64,000 nucleotides of DNA from Candidatus Aminicenantota bacterium. Its GTDB lineage: Bacteria; Acidobacteriota; Aminicenantia; Aminicenantales; Aminicenantaceae. Made by a program: the position numbers and the translations under genes. A model generated the notes under the pieces. The model worked only from the letters and a program-made list of their open reading frames with translations. It ran no database searches and was not told the origin of the DNA. The stretch is from positions 4,298,566-4,362,565 of the forward strand of contig CP070825.1 in the NCBI GenBank assembly GCA_020344415.1, in the 5' to 3' direction. Positions 8,038-16,201 of this stretch are shown here, piece after piece (the stretch's first letter is position 1; each line of letters begins with the position of its first letter).

Positions 8038-8067
8038 ATGTGTATAATATTCATAGATCATACACAT
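8038..8067 (+). promoter_or_regulatory. vapBC promoter with palindromic operator
   Basis: The arms ATGTGTAT (8038-8045) and ATACACAT (8060-8067) form a perfect inverted repeat with a 14-base spacer. A consensus -10 box TATAAT (8043-8048) sits inside it. The right arm ends 11 bases before the vapB start. VapBC complexes normally bind such repeats to repress their own operon, so this is the likely operator. No good -35 is visible. Confidence 0.6.
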
Positions 8068-8078
8068 AGGAGTTAGCA

Positions 8079-8273
8079 ATGAGAACAAATGTTGTAATAG
8101 ACGATCAATTAATGGATACCGCCCTCAAGCTATCTGGGCTTCGTACAAAAAAAGAAGCTATTGAAGCTGGATTGAGGCTTCTGGTGAAGTTCAACCGACA
8201 AGAAAAAATAAAGGAATATCGTGGTAGATTGAAATGGGTCGGCAATTTGGACAAGATGCGGACTGACAAATGA
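8079..8273 (+). CDS. vapB: VapB-type antitoxin
   Basis: This 64-aa protein begins MRTNVVIDDQLMDTALKLSG, the ribbon-helix-helix-like DNA-binding start of the VapB (DUF2191) group. A short basic C-terminus would wrap the toxin. The ribosome site is AGGAG just upstream. The stop overlaps the toxin start by 4 bases (ATGA), so the pair is translationally coupled. It is expected to neutralise the PIN toxin and, in complex, repress the promoter at 8038-8067. Confidence 0.9.
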   Translation: MRTNVVIDDQLMDTALKLSGLRTKKEAIEAGLRLLVKFNRQEKIKEYRGRLKWVGNLDKMRTDK

Positions 8274-8665
8274 TCTTGGTCGATTCTTCTGTTTGGATTG
8301 ATTATTTCAATGGGAAACTCACTCCAAAAACAGATTGGCTAGAGACCGCTTTTGGGAGAGAAGTCATTGTGATGGGGGACATTATTCTAACAGAGGTTCT
8401 GCAAGGCTTTCAAAGAGACAGAGATTTCAGAAAAGCAAAAGAATTGCTGTTAAATTTCCCTTTCATGGAGATGCTAGGCCAAGAGTTGGCAATAGAAAGC
8501 GCTGTTAACTATCGCTATCTCAGAAAGAAGGGTGTGACAATCCGAAAAACCATTGATGTAATCATAGGGACATTCTGCCTTCATCACGATTTTTCTCTGT
8601 TACATGACGATCAAGACTTCGATCCTCTTGAAAAACACCTAAAACTCAGAACTGTACAGACTTAA
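8270..8665 (+). CDS. vapC: VapC-type PIN-domain ribonuclease toxin
   Basis: This 131-aa PIN protein has the expected acidic active-site residues D5, E42, D96 and D113/D114 in the contexts LVDSSVWID, ILTEVLQG, KTIDVIIG and LLHDDQDF, so it looks catalytically intact. VapC toxins cleave specific RNAs, usually tRNA or the ribosomal sarcin-ricin loop. The target here cannot be told. It overlaps vapB by 4 bases. The pair stands alone between a kinase gene and a repeat-containing spacer. Confidence 0.92.
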   Translation: MILVDSSVWIDYFNGKLTPKTDWLETAFGREVIVMGDIILTEVLQGFQRDRDFRKAKELLLNFPFMEMLGQELAIESAVNYRYLRKKGVTIRKTIDVIIGTFCLHHDFSLLHDDQDFDPLEKHLKLRTVQT

Positions 8666-8730
8666 TCAATCACTTCACCTGGCTGCTAATTCGCTTCGCG
8701 GCACAGAAATTTAGAAAATTACAAATGTAA

Positions 8731-8754
8731 GGGGGTCAAGTCTTGTTATTTGTC
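8731..8754 (+). repeat. Solo copy of the TCAGGTCTTGC-type repeat
   Basis: GGGGGTCAAGTCTTGTTATT is a single degenerate arm of the family found in inverted pairs at 5278-5400 and 9813-9893. No opposing arm was seen within 100 bases. Another degenerate solo arm (GGGTCAGGCTTTGTCC) lies at about 10687-10702. Confidence 0.55.
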
Positions 8755-8834
8755 TTTCCTCCCATTTTTGCTGTACATGCTTTTTGCATAATTCACGCTA
8801 TGGTGATAAATAAATATAAGGTTAAGGAATAACA

Positions 8835-9680
8835 GTGGCAGGAATTGTTGAAATTGTATTGATTATCTTGACGATAGGTATCGCTTTAATTGCATTGTTC
8901 ACCTCCATCGGCAACATGACGTTCAAGCAAAAGGTAAAAAAAGAAGTAAAAGAAATTTTAATGAAAAGCCGCGGAGCAAGCAGAGATCTGGTAATTGAGG
9001 AAGATATTAAAGAATTGCCTGAGCCTGTTCAAAGATACTTGAGATATATACAGATCATAGGCAAAGAGAAAATAAGAACTGTCAGGTTAAAACAAAAAGG
9101 ATTTTTCAGACAAAAAGAGAATCAAAAATGGATGCCGTTCAAAGCAGAACAATACTATACAACAAATCCCCCCGCCTCTATCTGGTTTGGCAAAATCAAT
9201 CCTTTGCCCTTCTTTTCCATAAAAGCAAGAGATATGTACTTTGAGGGAAAGGGGAACATGCTTATTAAATTACAGTCCCTATTCACAATTGCAGATGCTA
9301 AGGGCAAAGAAATGGATGAGGCAACACTCGTAAGGTTTCTTAATGAAAGCTTCTGGTTTCCGACTGTATATTTAAACAATTATATTCGGTGGGAAACTAT
9401 AGATGCCAACTCTGCAAAAGCTATTATAACAGATCAAGGAGTAAGCGCTTCAGCTATTCTTTATTTTAATGAAAAGGGCGAAATGATAAATTTTGTCGCT
9501 GAAAGATTTATCACTACTGAAAAACAATACGCAAAGTGGTCAACACCTATTAAGAGATATAAGGAGTTGAACGGTATCAGGATTCCTACAGAAGGTGAAG
9601 GAATATGGCATCTAAGCTCGGGTGATTTCAGTTACATAAGATTAGAGATCACTGAAGTTGAATACAACCATCCTCTATAG
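8835..9680 (+). CDS. DUF6544/DUF6920-like protein with N-terminal membrane anchor
   Basis: This 281-aa protein starts at GTG 8835. It has one N-terminal hydrophobic helix (about 3-24) followed by a soluble domain of mixed beta strands. The sequence LPEPVQRYLRYI (about 60-71), then a run of aromatic-rich strands (WMPFKAEQYY, SIWFGKINPLP), matches what I recall of DUF6544/DUF6920 proteins, which have a LolA-like beta fold and unknown function. The domain is probably outside the cytoplasmic membrane. No operon partner is evident. An antisense gene remnant overlaps its last 49 bases. Confidence 0.7.
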   Translation: MAGIVEIVLIILTIGIALIALFTSIGNMTFKQKVKKEVKEILMKSRGASRDLVIEEDIKELPEPVQRYLRYIQIIGKEKIRTVRLKQKGFFRQKENQKWMPFKAEQYYTTNPPASIWFGKINPLPFFSIKARDMYFEGKGNMLIKLQSLFTIADAKGKEMDEATLVRFLNESFWFPTVYLNNYIRWETIDANSAKAIITDQGVSASAILYFNEKGEMINFVAERFITTEKQYAKWSTPIKRYKELNGIRIPTEGEGIWHLSSGDFSYIRLEITEVEYNHPL

Positions 9681-9763
9681 AAGGCGTCATTATATACACG
9701 TTTGGGAGCTTCTTTGTGAAAAGCTTGGAACGCTCTATCAATAGTAGGTTTTTTTTCATTCAT
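9632..9763 (-). pseudogene. 5' remnant of a carboxymuconolactone-decarboxylase-like gene
   Basis: A minus-strand ATG at 9763 has an excellent ribosome site (AAGGAGCAGAACT just upstream). It opens with MNEKKPTIDRAFQAFHKEAP, a start like that of AhpD/carboxymuconolactone decarboxylase family proteins. After about 22 codons the similarity ends. The frame then runs antisense into the end of the DUF6544-like gene and stops at 9632 (43 aa in all). The CxxC active site of the family is absent. It looks like the decayed head of a gene cut off by a deletion or rearrangement. Family assignment from so short a stretch is tentative. Confidence 0.4.
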
Positions 9764-9812
9764 AGTTCTGCTCCTTATTTTATTTCATCGCGATGAATGT
9801 CAAATGTCAAAC

Positions 9813-9893
9813 GGAATCAGGTCTTGTTTTTTGCCTCGACAAAAATGCATAATAAAATCGAGAATCAAAAGGCAAAAAGCAAGACCTGATCCC
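9813..9893. repeat. Inverted pair of TCAGGTCTTGC-type repeats
   Basis: GGAATCAGGTCTTG at 9813 onward and its complement CAAGACCTGATCCC ending at 9893 form a long imperfect stem, each arm with a run of T or A and GCC/GGC at the inner end. The left arm is preceded by GTCAAATGTCAA (9798-9810). The right arm ends 8 bases before the nuclease start codon, leaving CTAAGG as its ribosome site. Confidence 0.8.
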
Positions 9894-9901
9894 TAAGGCA
9901 A

Positions 9902-10684
9902 ATGACTGTATTTAGCCATTCTCGAATACTCTCCTATGAGTTATGTCCTCTTCGATACAAATACGCCTATATCGATAAGATTGAACCTGAGGCTGAAGAA
10001 AATGTAGAAACTTATCTTGGAAACAGAGTGCATGAAGCGATGGAGAAGCTTTACAGGAATCTGGACCTTGGATATTTAATGTCAGAGAAAGAAATTTTAA
10101 CTTTCTTCAACAGAGAATGGGAAAAAAACTGGACAGATTCAATACTTATCTTAAAAGAAAACAAGACAGCAGAAGATTTCCGAAAGATGGGAGAAAAGTA
10201 TATTTCTGATTATTACAGAAGATATAAGCCCTTCCAAATAGGTAAGGTTGCCCAACTGGAAATGACAGATTATCTACTGTTGGATGAGGAAGGAATCTAT
10301 AAGTACTTCATCCGGATCGAAAGGCTAATGGACATGGGGTATGGCCTGTATGAAGTGCATGATTACAAGACTTACCTAAAACTTCCCACTCAAGAGCAGC
10401 TGGATGAAGATCGCCAACTGGCCATGTACTCTCTATGGGTCAGGCGGGAGTACGAAGATTGTCGCGATGTAAGGATCGTTTGGCATTTATTGGCATTTGA
10501 TAAAGAGATGGAATCCTACCGAACAGAGCAGCAGCTAGAGGAACTGAGGCGTGAACTCCTTGAAAAAGTCAAGGCTATTGATGCTGCAAAGAAGTTTCCC
10601 GCGAAAGTTTCAAAGCTCTGTGTCTGGTGTTTATACAAAAGAAGCTGTCCACATTGGATAGAAGCTAAAATGGAAGAATTATGA
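9902..10684 (+). CDS. PD-(D/E)XK nuclease, RecB/Cas4-like, with Fe-S cysteines
   Basis: This 260-aa protein starts FSHSRILSYELCPLRYKYAY, the usual opening of RecB/Cas4-type exonuclease domains. Conserved residues in order are C15, H44 (GNRVHEAM), E140 in RIERL, D154-x-K156 in HDYKTY, Q172, then C240, C243 and C249 near the end. C15 with the last three cysteines fits the 4Fe-4S clamp of Cas4/AddB-type nucleases. The usual GxIDR aspartate is glutamate here. No cas genes or helicase are nearby, so it is a stand-alone nuclease of unknown pathway, probably DNA repair or recombination. Confidence 0.85.
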   Translation: MTVFSHSRILSYELCPLRYKYAYIDKIEPEAEENVETYLGNRVHEAMEKLYRNLDLGYLMSEKEILTFFNREWEKNWTDSILILKENKTAEDFRKMGEKYISDYYRRYKPFQIGKVAQLEMTDYLLLDEEGIYKYFIRIERLMDMGYGLYEVHDYKTYLKLPTQEQLDEDRQLAMYSLWVRREYEDCRDVRIVWHLLAFDKEMESYRTEQQLEELRRELLEKVKAIDAAKKFPAKVSKLCVWCLYKRSCPHWIEAKMEEL

Positions 10685-10756
10685 AATTGGGTCAGGCTTT
10701 GTCCTCATGATGAAAAGAGGATTGTGTCTCCTTTTTTGTTGTTTCTTTTTTTGCTT

Positions 10757-11725
10757 TTATAGAAGGCCAGATAACCAATGCATCACATTTAATAACAACT
10801 GTGCGTTATCTTTGGCGAGGGGATGATTCATGCCGAACCGAACTTTGCCTTGATTAAAAACCTGTGCCGTGAACATGGCTGCTTCGGAAAAAAAGCTGAT
10901 CCTACCTTTTCCGAACTCGGAAACAGCTCCTTGATACCAGCCAGCGACACTAATGCTTGGGGTATCTGGCGGAAACTTCTGTAATTCCTTTGGAATCCAA
11001 GATCTTCTTTCTGGACCAAAAACCATTATTGGCTGAAAATCCGGGCCAGCCTTAAAAGCGGAGCCAGTAAAAGTGGCAATCGATTGAACTTTTTCGGATG
11101 GGCTGCGTCCTTTAATTACAGGATGGTCAGAGAGGCTCCCATCTGACGTTTTGAAAACAAGCGGTCTTTCTCCTCCGGAAAAATATCCGTTTAACACATA
11201 ACCATTATTCACTTGAATCCCAAAGGAAAGTGCCAATCTTTTAATAGCTACTGGGTCGGGCATGTGATCGGTGATCAAAAAAAGTGAACCACCGCCTCGA
11301 ACCCAATTATTTAGGATATCGATCTCGAGCTGAGAAAAGGTGGGGGGATCTCCTTTTTCAAATGGGGGCTGCGCATCAGCTATCACATAAATGCGACAGG
11401 ATTGAAGAAGATCAAGAGTGATCTTTGTTTTCGCTCGTTTTACGACATATCCATCCCTTTTAAGTAATGTAGCAAAGGGTTTATAAGTACCTGTTGCTGT
11501 ATGAAAATTATTGTGCGCCTCATCTATCAGTACAACCGGCCCTTTTCCCAGAGGAAAAGCCGGATTTTCTATCTCAGGATGAAAAGATTCATCCGCTGTG
11601 CGCGGAGGTTCCACCTTGCTTGCAGTTTGTTGACCCGAACCGAAAGAAACCATAGAAAAGACAAGCACAAAGATTGCAAATCTTATCTTAAGGCTTTTAT
11701 TGAAAATTCCTTTTTGGGTGCGCAT
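10757..11725 (-). CDS. Secreted DUF4350/GATase-like protein
   Basis: This 322-aa protein has a signal peptide (basic n-region, hydrophobic core about 14-27, likely cut near SFGSGQ). The mature part contains GPVVLIDEAHNNFHT (about 63-77), then a Rossmann-like alternation with LLQSCRIYVIADAQPPF and GGGSLFLITDHMPDP, and near the end GKGRISFFSEAAMFTAQ. This pattern matches DUF4350-type domains with a class I glutamine-amidotransferase-like fold that lack the catalytic cysteine. It is probably periplasmic. The start is supported by GAGGAGA. It stands alone and its function is unknown. Confidence 0.75.
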   Translation of the reverse strand: MRTQKGIFNKSLKIRFAIFVLVFSMVSFGSGQQTASKVEPPRTADESFHPEIENPAFPLGKGPVVLIDEAHNNFHTATGTYKPFATLLKRDGYVVKRAKTKITLDLLQSCRIYVIADAQPPFEKGDPPTFSQLEIDILNNWVRGGGSLFLITDHMPDPVAIKRLALSFGIQVNNGYVLNGYFSGGERPLVFKTSDGSLSDHPVIKGRSPSEKVQSIATFTGSAFKAGPDFQPIMVFGPERRSWIPKELQKFPPDTPSISVAGWYQGAVSEFGKGRISFFSEAAMFTAQVFNQGKVRFGMNHPLAKDNAQLLLNVMHWLSGLL

Positions 11726-12186
11726 AAATTATCTCCTCTCATCCCATGATTATATAACGGGATTGTGTCGAAGATGAAAGAATATATTATGCAAAAAAAG
11801 AATGTCAATAGGAAAAAATTGGGAATTAGTTCACACAGAATTAGGTCATGTTTTTTATGCAGCTTACTCTGAAAAGAAATATCCAGTCCAGATATAAATG
11901 TGCCATGCTATCCATTTAAGATGCGACATTCAAGATTATGAAAATTCTTTGTGATAAATCGTTCATTTATGTAACACCTACTGGACGCTAGCAAACATCG
12001 AGTTAGTTTTCTAAAATAATAACCTCACTTGGCATAAGAGCCAATCCATGATAAAAATATACTTTCGCTACTTTCGCTAGACCCATGCACATATTAAAGT
12101 AATGTTGCATTCTTCAGTTATCAGGATATAAGGTCGCAGATTATAAAAAAGATAAAAACATAAATTAAAAACATGGAGAATTCAGC
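11726..12186. other. Intergenic region without recognisable gene
   Basis: This is 461 bases of AT-rich DNA between divergent genes. I see no coding frame with a ribosome site on either strand. Visible items are a degenerate repeat arm (AATTAGGTCATGTTTTTT, about 11841-11858) and a weak promoter-like pair, TTGCAT (12105) and TATAAG (12127), with 16-base spacing toward the SDR gene. Tandem CTTTCGCTA copies occur at 12062-12079. Confidence 0.5.
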
Positions 12187-13071
12187 ATGATAAACACAAA
12201 GCTTAAGGATAAAGTGGCATTGGTAACTGGAGCGAATCACGGCATCGGCGCTGCATCTGCCCTTGCCCTTGCCAAGGAAGGAGCCAAGGTTTTCATCGGT
12301 TACTTCAGGCTATCTCCATCTGAATATGGCGAAATCAGCGAGGAAGAAGCTGAAAAAGCCACTATTCCAGGCAGAGCTTACTACTACAAGATTCTGACAA
12401 AAACCGCGGATGAAGTTATCGATACTATTAAAGCCATTGGCGGCACATGTTATGCCCATGAGACAGATTTATCCGATTACAAGAACATACCTAAACTATT
12501 TGATCAAGCGGAAGAAAAAATCGGAGATGTGGACATACTCATTAACAATGCCGCCCATTGCAAATTGGACACCTTTATCCCTCAAAGCGAATTAAAAAAG
12601 AAATCACTCTTTTTAGATGAATATCCCATGAAAACCATAACTGCCAATACTCACGATGAACACTTTGCTGTGAACACGCGCGGTGTTGCTCTTATGATGG
12701 AAGAGTACACCCATCGGTTTATCTCACGAAAAGCAAAATGGGGGCGAATAATCAATATCAGCACTGATGGTGCTTATGCCCATCCAAGCGCGATATCATA
12801 CGGTGCAAGCAAGTTTGCCATTGAAAGCTACAGCAGAGCTGCTGCTGTGGAATTAGGGCCTTATGGAGTAACAGTAAATGTTATCTCTCCAGGAGCCGTT
12901 CAAACCGGTTACCTAACACCAGAAAACGAGAAAGAGCTTGCTAAAAGCTATCCTCTGAGAAGATTAGGCAGGCCTGAAGATATCGCAAACGCAGTCATTT
13001 TCTTTGCATCCGAACAGGCCGATTGGATAACAGGACAAGTTTTTCAAGTGGGAGGAGGAAATAGGATGTGA
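12187..13071 (+). CDS. Short-chain dehydrogenase/reductase (SDR, FabG-like)
   Basis: This 294-aa classical SDR has the nucleotide motif TGANHGIG at 14-21, NNAA at 120-123, catalytic Y205 and K209 in SYGASKFAIE, and the serine region IISTD near 191-194. The C-terminal LGRPEDIANAVIFFASEQADWITGQ stretch fits FabG/3-oxoacyl reductase-like members. It is about 45 residues longer than typical FabG because of an insert at 41-70 and another near 132-155. The NAD(P)H-dependent substrate is unknown. It ends just before a composite repeat and upstream of the MalT-like regulator, not clearly in one operon. Confidence 0.9.
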   Translation: MINTKLKDKVALVTGANHGIGAASALALAKEGAKVFIGYFRLSPSEYGEISEEEAEKATIPGRAYYYKILTKTADEVIDTIKAIGGTCYAHETDLSDYKNIPKLFDQAEEKIGDVDILINNAAHCKLDTFIPQSELKKKSLFLDEYPMKTITANTHDEHFAVNTRGVALMMEEYTHRFISRKAKWGRIINISTDGAYAHPSAISYGASKFAIESYSRAAAVELGPYGVTVNVISPGAVQTGYLTPENEKELAKSYPLRRLGRPEDIANAVIFFASEQADWITGQVFQVGGGNRM

Positions 13072-13075
13072 TAAA

Positions 13076-13290
13076 GGGGACAGGCTACTTTTTTCTATTG
13101 TCATTGCGAGGAATGAAATGACGAAGCAATCCGTCGTTGCGAGTAAAACGAAGCAATCTCATGTTAATAGCTAGGTATCATGAGATCACCACGCTGCGCT
13201 CGCAACAGAGGATTGCCGTGCTTCGCTCGCAATGACAATAAAAAGTAGTCTGTCCCATTTTTCTACTGTCCCTTTTTCTTATGTCCCCTT
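13076..13290. repeat. Composite nested repeat: GGGGACA arms enclosing CATTGCGAG-type arms
   Basis: An outer pair (GGGGACAGGCTACTTTTT at 13076 and AAAAAGTAGTCTGTCCC ending near 13258) encloses an inner pair (TGTCATTGCGAGGAATG near 13099 and TCGCTCGCAATGACAAT near 13223-13240). The centre holds further GCAATC/GATTGC arms. Two more degenerate TGTCCC arms follow to 13290. The inner sequence belongs to the widespread GTCATTGCGAGGAGCGAAGC-type family also present at about 60.77-61.02 kb. Confidence 0.8.
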
Positions 13291-13306
13291 TTCAAAGGAG
13301 CATAAA

Positions 13307-16069
13307 TTGACAAAAAGCAGACCTTCAAGAGGTAAGAAGCAACACCATTCTCTCCCTTTGACAACTAAGCTCTATGTCCCGACACCGCTGTCCACTCTTG
13401 TCTCCCGACCGCGTTTAATAGAACGATTGAACGAAGGGATAGCTTGTAAGCTAATATTAATCTCTGCTCCTGCCGGTTTTGGTAAGACCACGCTTGTGAG
13501 TGATTGGATTAGCCAGAGGAAAATGCCCGTTGCCTGGTTTTCGATTGACAAAAATGACAGCGACCCTGTGCTTTTTCTTACCTACATCATAGCTTCTCTT
13601 CAAACCATAGAGCCCAGCATTGGCAAAGCGGCTTTAAACATGCTGCAATCCCCTCAGCCACCACCTATCGAATCCATCTTGATAAGCTCAATTAACGATA
13701 TTACAAAAACGTCAAAAGACTTTGCGCTTGTTTTAGACGACTATCATCTTGTCGACGCTAAGCAGATTCAAAACCTGATGACAATCCTACTTAACCATCT
13801 ACCTAAGGAGATGCACCTCATCATCACTACTCGTTCTGATCCTCCTCTTCCGTTGGCCCGCCTGCGCAGCCAGAATCAACTGATAGAACTGCGGGCTGCG
13901 GACCTCTGTTTCACAACTGATGAAACTTCTGTATTCTTCAATAAGAAATTGAATTTGGGAATCTCTGATGATGACATTGAACTTCTCGAATCCCGTACTG
14001 AGGGGTGGATTGCCGGACTGCAATTAGTAGCCTTATCCTTACAAGGCCAGAAAGACGCTTCCGACTTCATCAAAGCTTTCAAAGTAGACAATCGATACAT
14101 TGTGGACTATCTAGCGGAAGAAGTGTTGAATCGTCAGAATGAGCCTGTCCGGAATTTCTTGCTGCAAACGTCCATTCTCGACCGCCTGTCTGGCCCTCTA
14201 TGTGATTCCGTCACGCAACAGAAGGATAGTCAAAAGATGCTGGATAAACTGGAAAAGTCCAATCTGTTCATCTTTCCTCTAGACAATGAGCGACACTGGT
14301 TTCGCTATCATCATCTCTTTTCGGATTTGCTCCAGCAACACCTTCGGGAAACACAAATTACGCTTGCCTCTAAGCTCCACAGACGGGCATGCGAGTGGTT
14401 TTCTCGGAATGGGCTGAAAGATGAGGCTATAAATCATGCTGTTGCCGCGCGAGATTTCAACCGTGCCGGAAAACTCCTTGAGGAGGTTTCTGAAGCCATT
14501 TGGGACAGAGGTCAGCAAATCAAATTGCTACAATGGTTTGGGGCATTGCCTGATGAACAGATTAGTTCCAGTGTTCAACTCTGCATCTTCCACGCCAGGG
14601 CACTCAATACCAGTGGCCATCAAAAGGAAGCAGAAACAAGGCTCCAAGCAGCTGAACGCCTGCTTGAATCCGCAGCCGATATACAAGTTAAAGCCGCTTC
14701 AACTGATTCAGCCCCTCCGTATAAGCTCGGAAAAGTGGAGCTCCAGGGAAGGATTGCTGTAATCCGGGCATTTATAGCCGCCTACCAAGGAAACATGCTT
14801 CGCGTTATGCAATACGCCCGCCAAGCTATTGAGTCTCTCCATGAAAAGGACCTAACATGGCGTGCTGTCGCGGCCACTACATTGGGATTTGTTCATGGAT
14901 GGAGTGGAGACGGTGATCTGATGTCAGCTCGCTTCGCCTTTGCTGAAGCAAAAGATGTCAGCCAAGCTGCAGGAAACACGTATTTTTACCTTTTTGCCAC
15001 CTCTTGCCTTGCCGGCATTGATGGTCTTCAAGGCCGGCTGAATCAGGCTGTAGAACTATACAATAGTTTATTGAAATTTGCTGACGAAAATGGCATGGAA
15101 CAGACAAGTATAGCAGGTTCGATACACACGGCTTTGGGAAGCATCCTCTATGAGAGAGATGATCTTGAAGCAGGAATCCGGCAAATGGAAAAAGGAATCA
15201 AGCTAGCTGAACAGGGACAAGATATTGCAACAATAGCAAGCTCTCGCCTCCATTTGGCCAGAGCATTACTATTGAAAAGCGATTTTGAAGGCGCCCAGAA
15301 ACATATCCTACAAATCGAGAAAACCGCAAGTAAGTATGGAATACCGCCATGGATAAGCCATGTGGCCTCTGCCTTGAAAGCAGAAATCTGGCTTGCCGGC
15401 GGCAACTTGGAGGCAGTCTCCCGATGGGCTGAAGAATGCGAGCTCACTGTAGAGGATGAACTCACGAATCGACGGGAAGCCGAACATTTAGTGTTGGCCC
15501 GTTTCCTCATGACGCAGGGTCAACTGGAAGAGGCTGAACAACTTCTCACACGTATGATCAATTGTGCACAAGCGGGGACTCGAGTTTATTCTCTTATCCA
15601 AATGCGGCTGCTGAAAGCATCGACTTTTTATGCGAAGAATAACACTACTGCAGCTTTGGAAGAGTTAAGACGGGCCCTGTATCTCGGAGAGCCTGGCGGT
15701 TTTATTCGCAGCTTTATTAAAGAAGGTCCTCGTGTAGCCGAATTGTTGGAAAAAATCCTCGATGAAGAGAAAAAGGGTCAAAGAGATGAAGGGATCGACA
15801 TATCACGGAAATATATAAAAAAGCTTATATTGAAATTTAAGACTAGTATTCCTAAAAAAAGAAAAATCGGCCTTGAAGAGCCTCTGAGCGAGCGTGAAAT
15901 CGAAGTTCTGCACCTCATTGCAGCCGGGCTATCAAATCAGGAGATCGCTCAAAAGCTATTCATTTCATTGAACACGGTCAGAACCCACACAAAGAATATT
16001 AACAGCAAACTCAACGTCCACAGCCGCACGCAGGCTACGGCTCGAGCAAAAGAGCTCAAACTAATCTAA
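13307..16069 (+). CDS. MalT-type LuxR-family ATP-dependent transcriptional regulator
   Basis: The start chosen is TTG 13307, six bases after AAAGGAG (13294-13300). An in-frame ATG at 13232 would translate the preceding repeat and is unlikely. The 920-aa product has an N-terminal STAND NTPase with Walker A AGFGKTT (about 56-62) and Walker B FALVLDDYHL, a long helical TPR-like sensor (about 330-830), and a C-terminal LuxR HTH (PLSEREIEVLHLIAAGLSNQ onward, last 60 residues). Such proteins bind an effector and ATP, oligomerise and activate transcription. Export module A follows directly downstream and is its likely target. Confidence 0.93.
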   Translation: MTKSRPSRGKKQHHSLPLTTKLYVPTPLSTLVSRPRLIERLNEGIACKLILISAPAGFGKTTLVSDWISQRKMPVAWFSIDKNDSDPVLFLTYIIASLQTIEPSIGKAALNMLQSPQPPPIESILISSINDITKTSKDFALVLDDYHLVDAKQIQNLMTILLNHLPKEMHLIITTRSDPPLPLARLRSQNQLIELRAADLCFTTDETSVFFNKKLNLGISDDDIELLESRTEGWIAGLQLVALSLQGQKDASDFIKAFKVDNRYIVDYLAEEVLNRQNEPVRNFLLQTSILDRLSGPLCDSVTQQKDSQKMLDKLEKSNLFIFPLDNERHWFRYHHLFSDLLQQHLRETQITLASKLHRRACEWFSRNGLKDEAINHAVAARDFNRAGKLLEEVSEAIWDRGQQIKLLQWFGALPDEQISSSVQLCIFHARALNTSGHQKEAETRLQAAERLLESAADIQVKAASTDSAPPYKLGKVELQGRIAVIRAFIAAYQGNMLRVMQYARQAIESLHEKDLTWRAVAATTLGFVHGWSGDGDLMSARFAFAEAKDVSQAAGNTYFYLFATSCLAGIDGLQGRLNQAVELYNSLLKFADENGMEQTSIAGSIHTALGSILYERDDLEAGIRQMEKGIKLAEQGQDIATIASSRLHLARALLLKSDFEGAQKHILQIEKTASKYGIPPWISHVASALKAEIWLAGGNLEAVSRWAEECELTVEDELTNRREAEHLVLARFLMTQGQLEEAEQLLTRMINCAQAGTRVYSLIQMRLLKASTFYAKNNTTAALEELRRALYLGEPGGFIRSFIKEGPRVAELLEKILDEEKKGQRDEGIDISRKYIKKLILKFKTSIPKKRKIGLEEPLSEREIEVLHLIAAGLSNQEIAQKLFISLNTVRTHTKNINSKLNVHSRTQATARAKELKLI

Positions 16070-16100
16070 GGAACGTCCCCTTTATTTTCTTTATTGAAAA

Positions 16101-16157
16101 TCACACCTTAAAATCGCATTTTTGTGTGATGACAAATTTTTTGCAGGTACGTATACT
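16101..16157 (+). promoter_or_regulatory. Promoter of export module A with adjoining inverted repeat
   Basis: ATGACA (16129-16134) and TATACT (16152-16157) with a 17-base spacer form a good sigma-70-type promoter 44 bases before the first gene of the module. Immediately upstream, and touching the -35, is the inverted repeat TCACAC (16101-16106)/GTGTGA (16124-16129). Its position suits an activator site for the LuxR-type protein encoded just upstream, though it could also be that gene's weak terminator. Confidence 0.5.
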
Positions 16158-16201
16158 CTAAGTGAAACAAAACTTGAAATGTTAGACCGAGAGCGAAGAA
16201 A

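Noticed and set aside
9902-10684. Cas4 of a CRISPR system
   Set aside because: The protein is Cas4/RecB-like, but there is no repeat array, cas1 or cas2 in the window; it is reported only as a stand-alone nuclease.
13072-13306. Insertion sequence or prophage boundary at the composite repeat
   Set aside because: No transposase, integrase or target-site duplication could be recognised; only short non-coding repeats are present.
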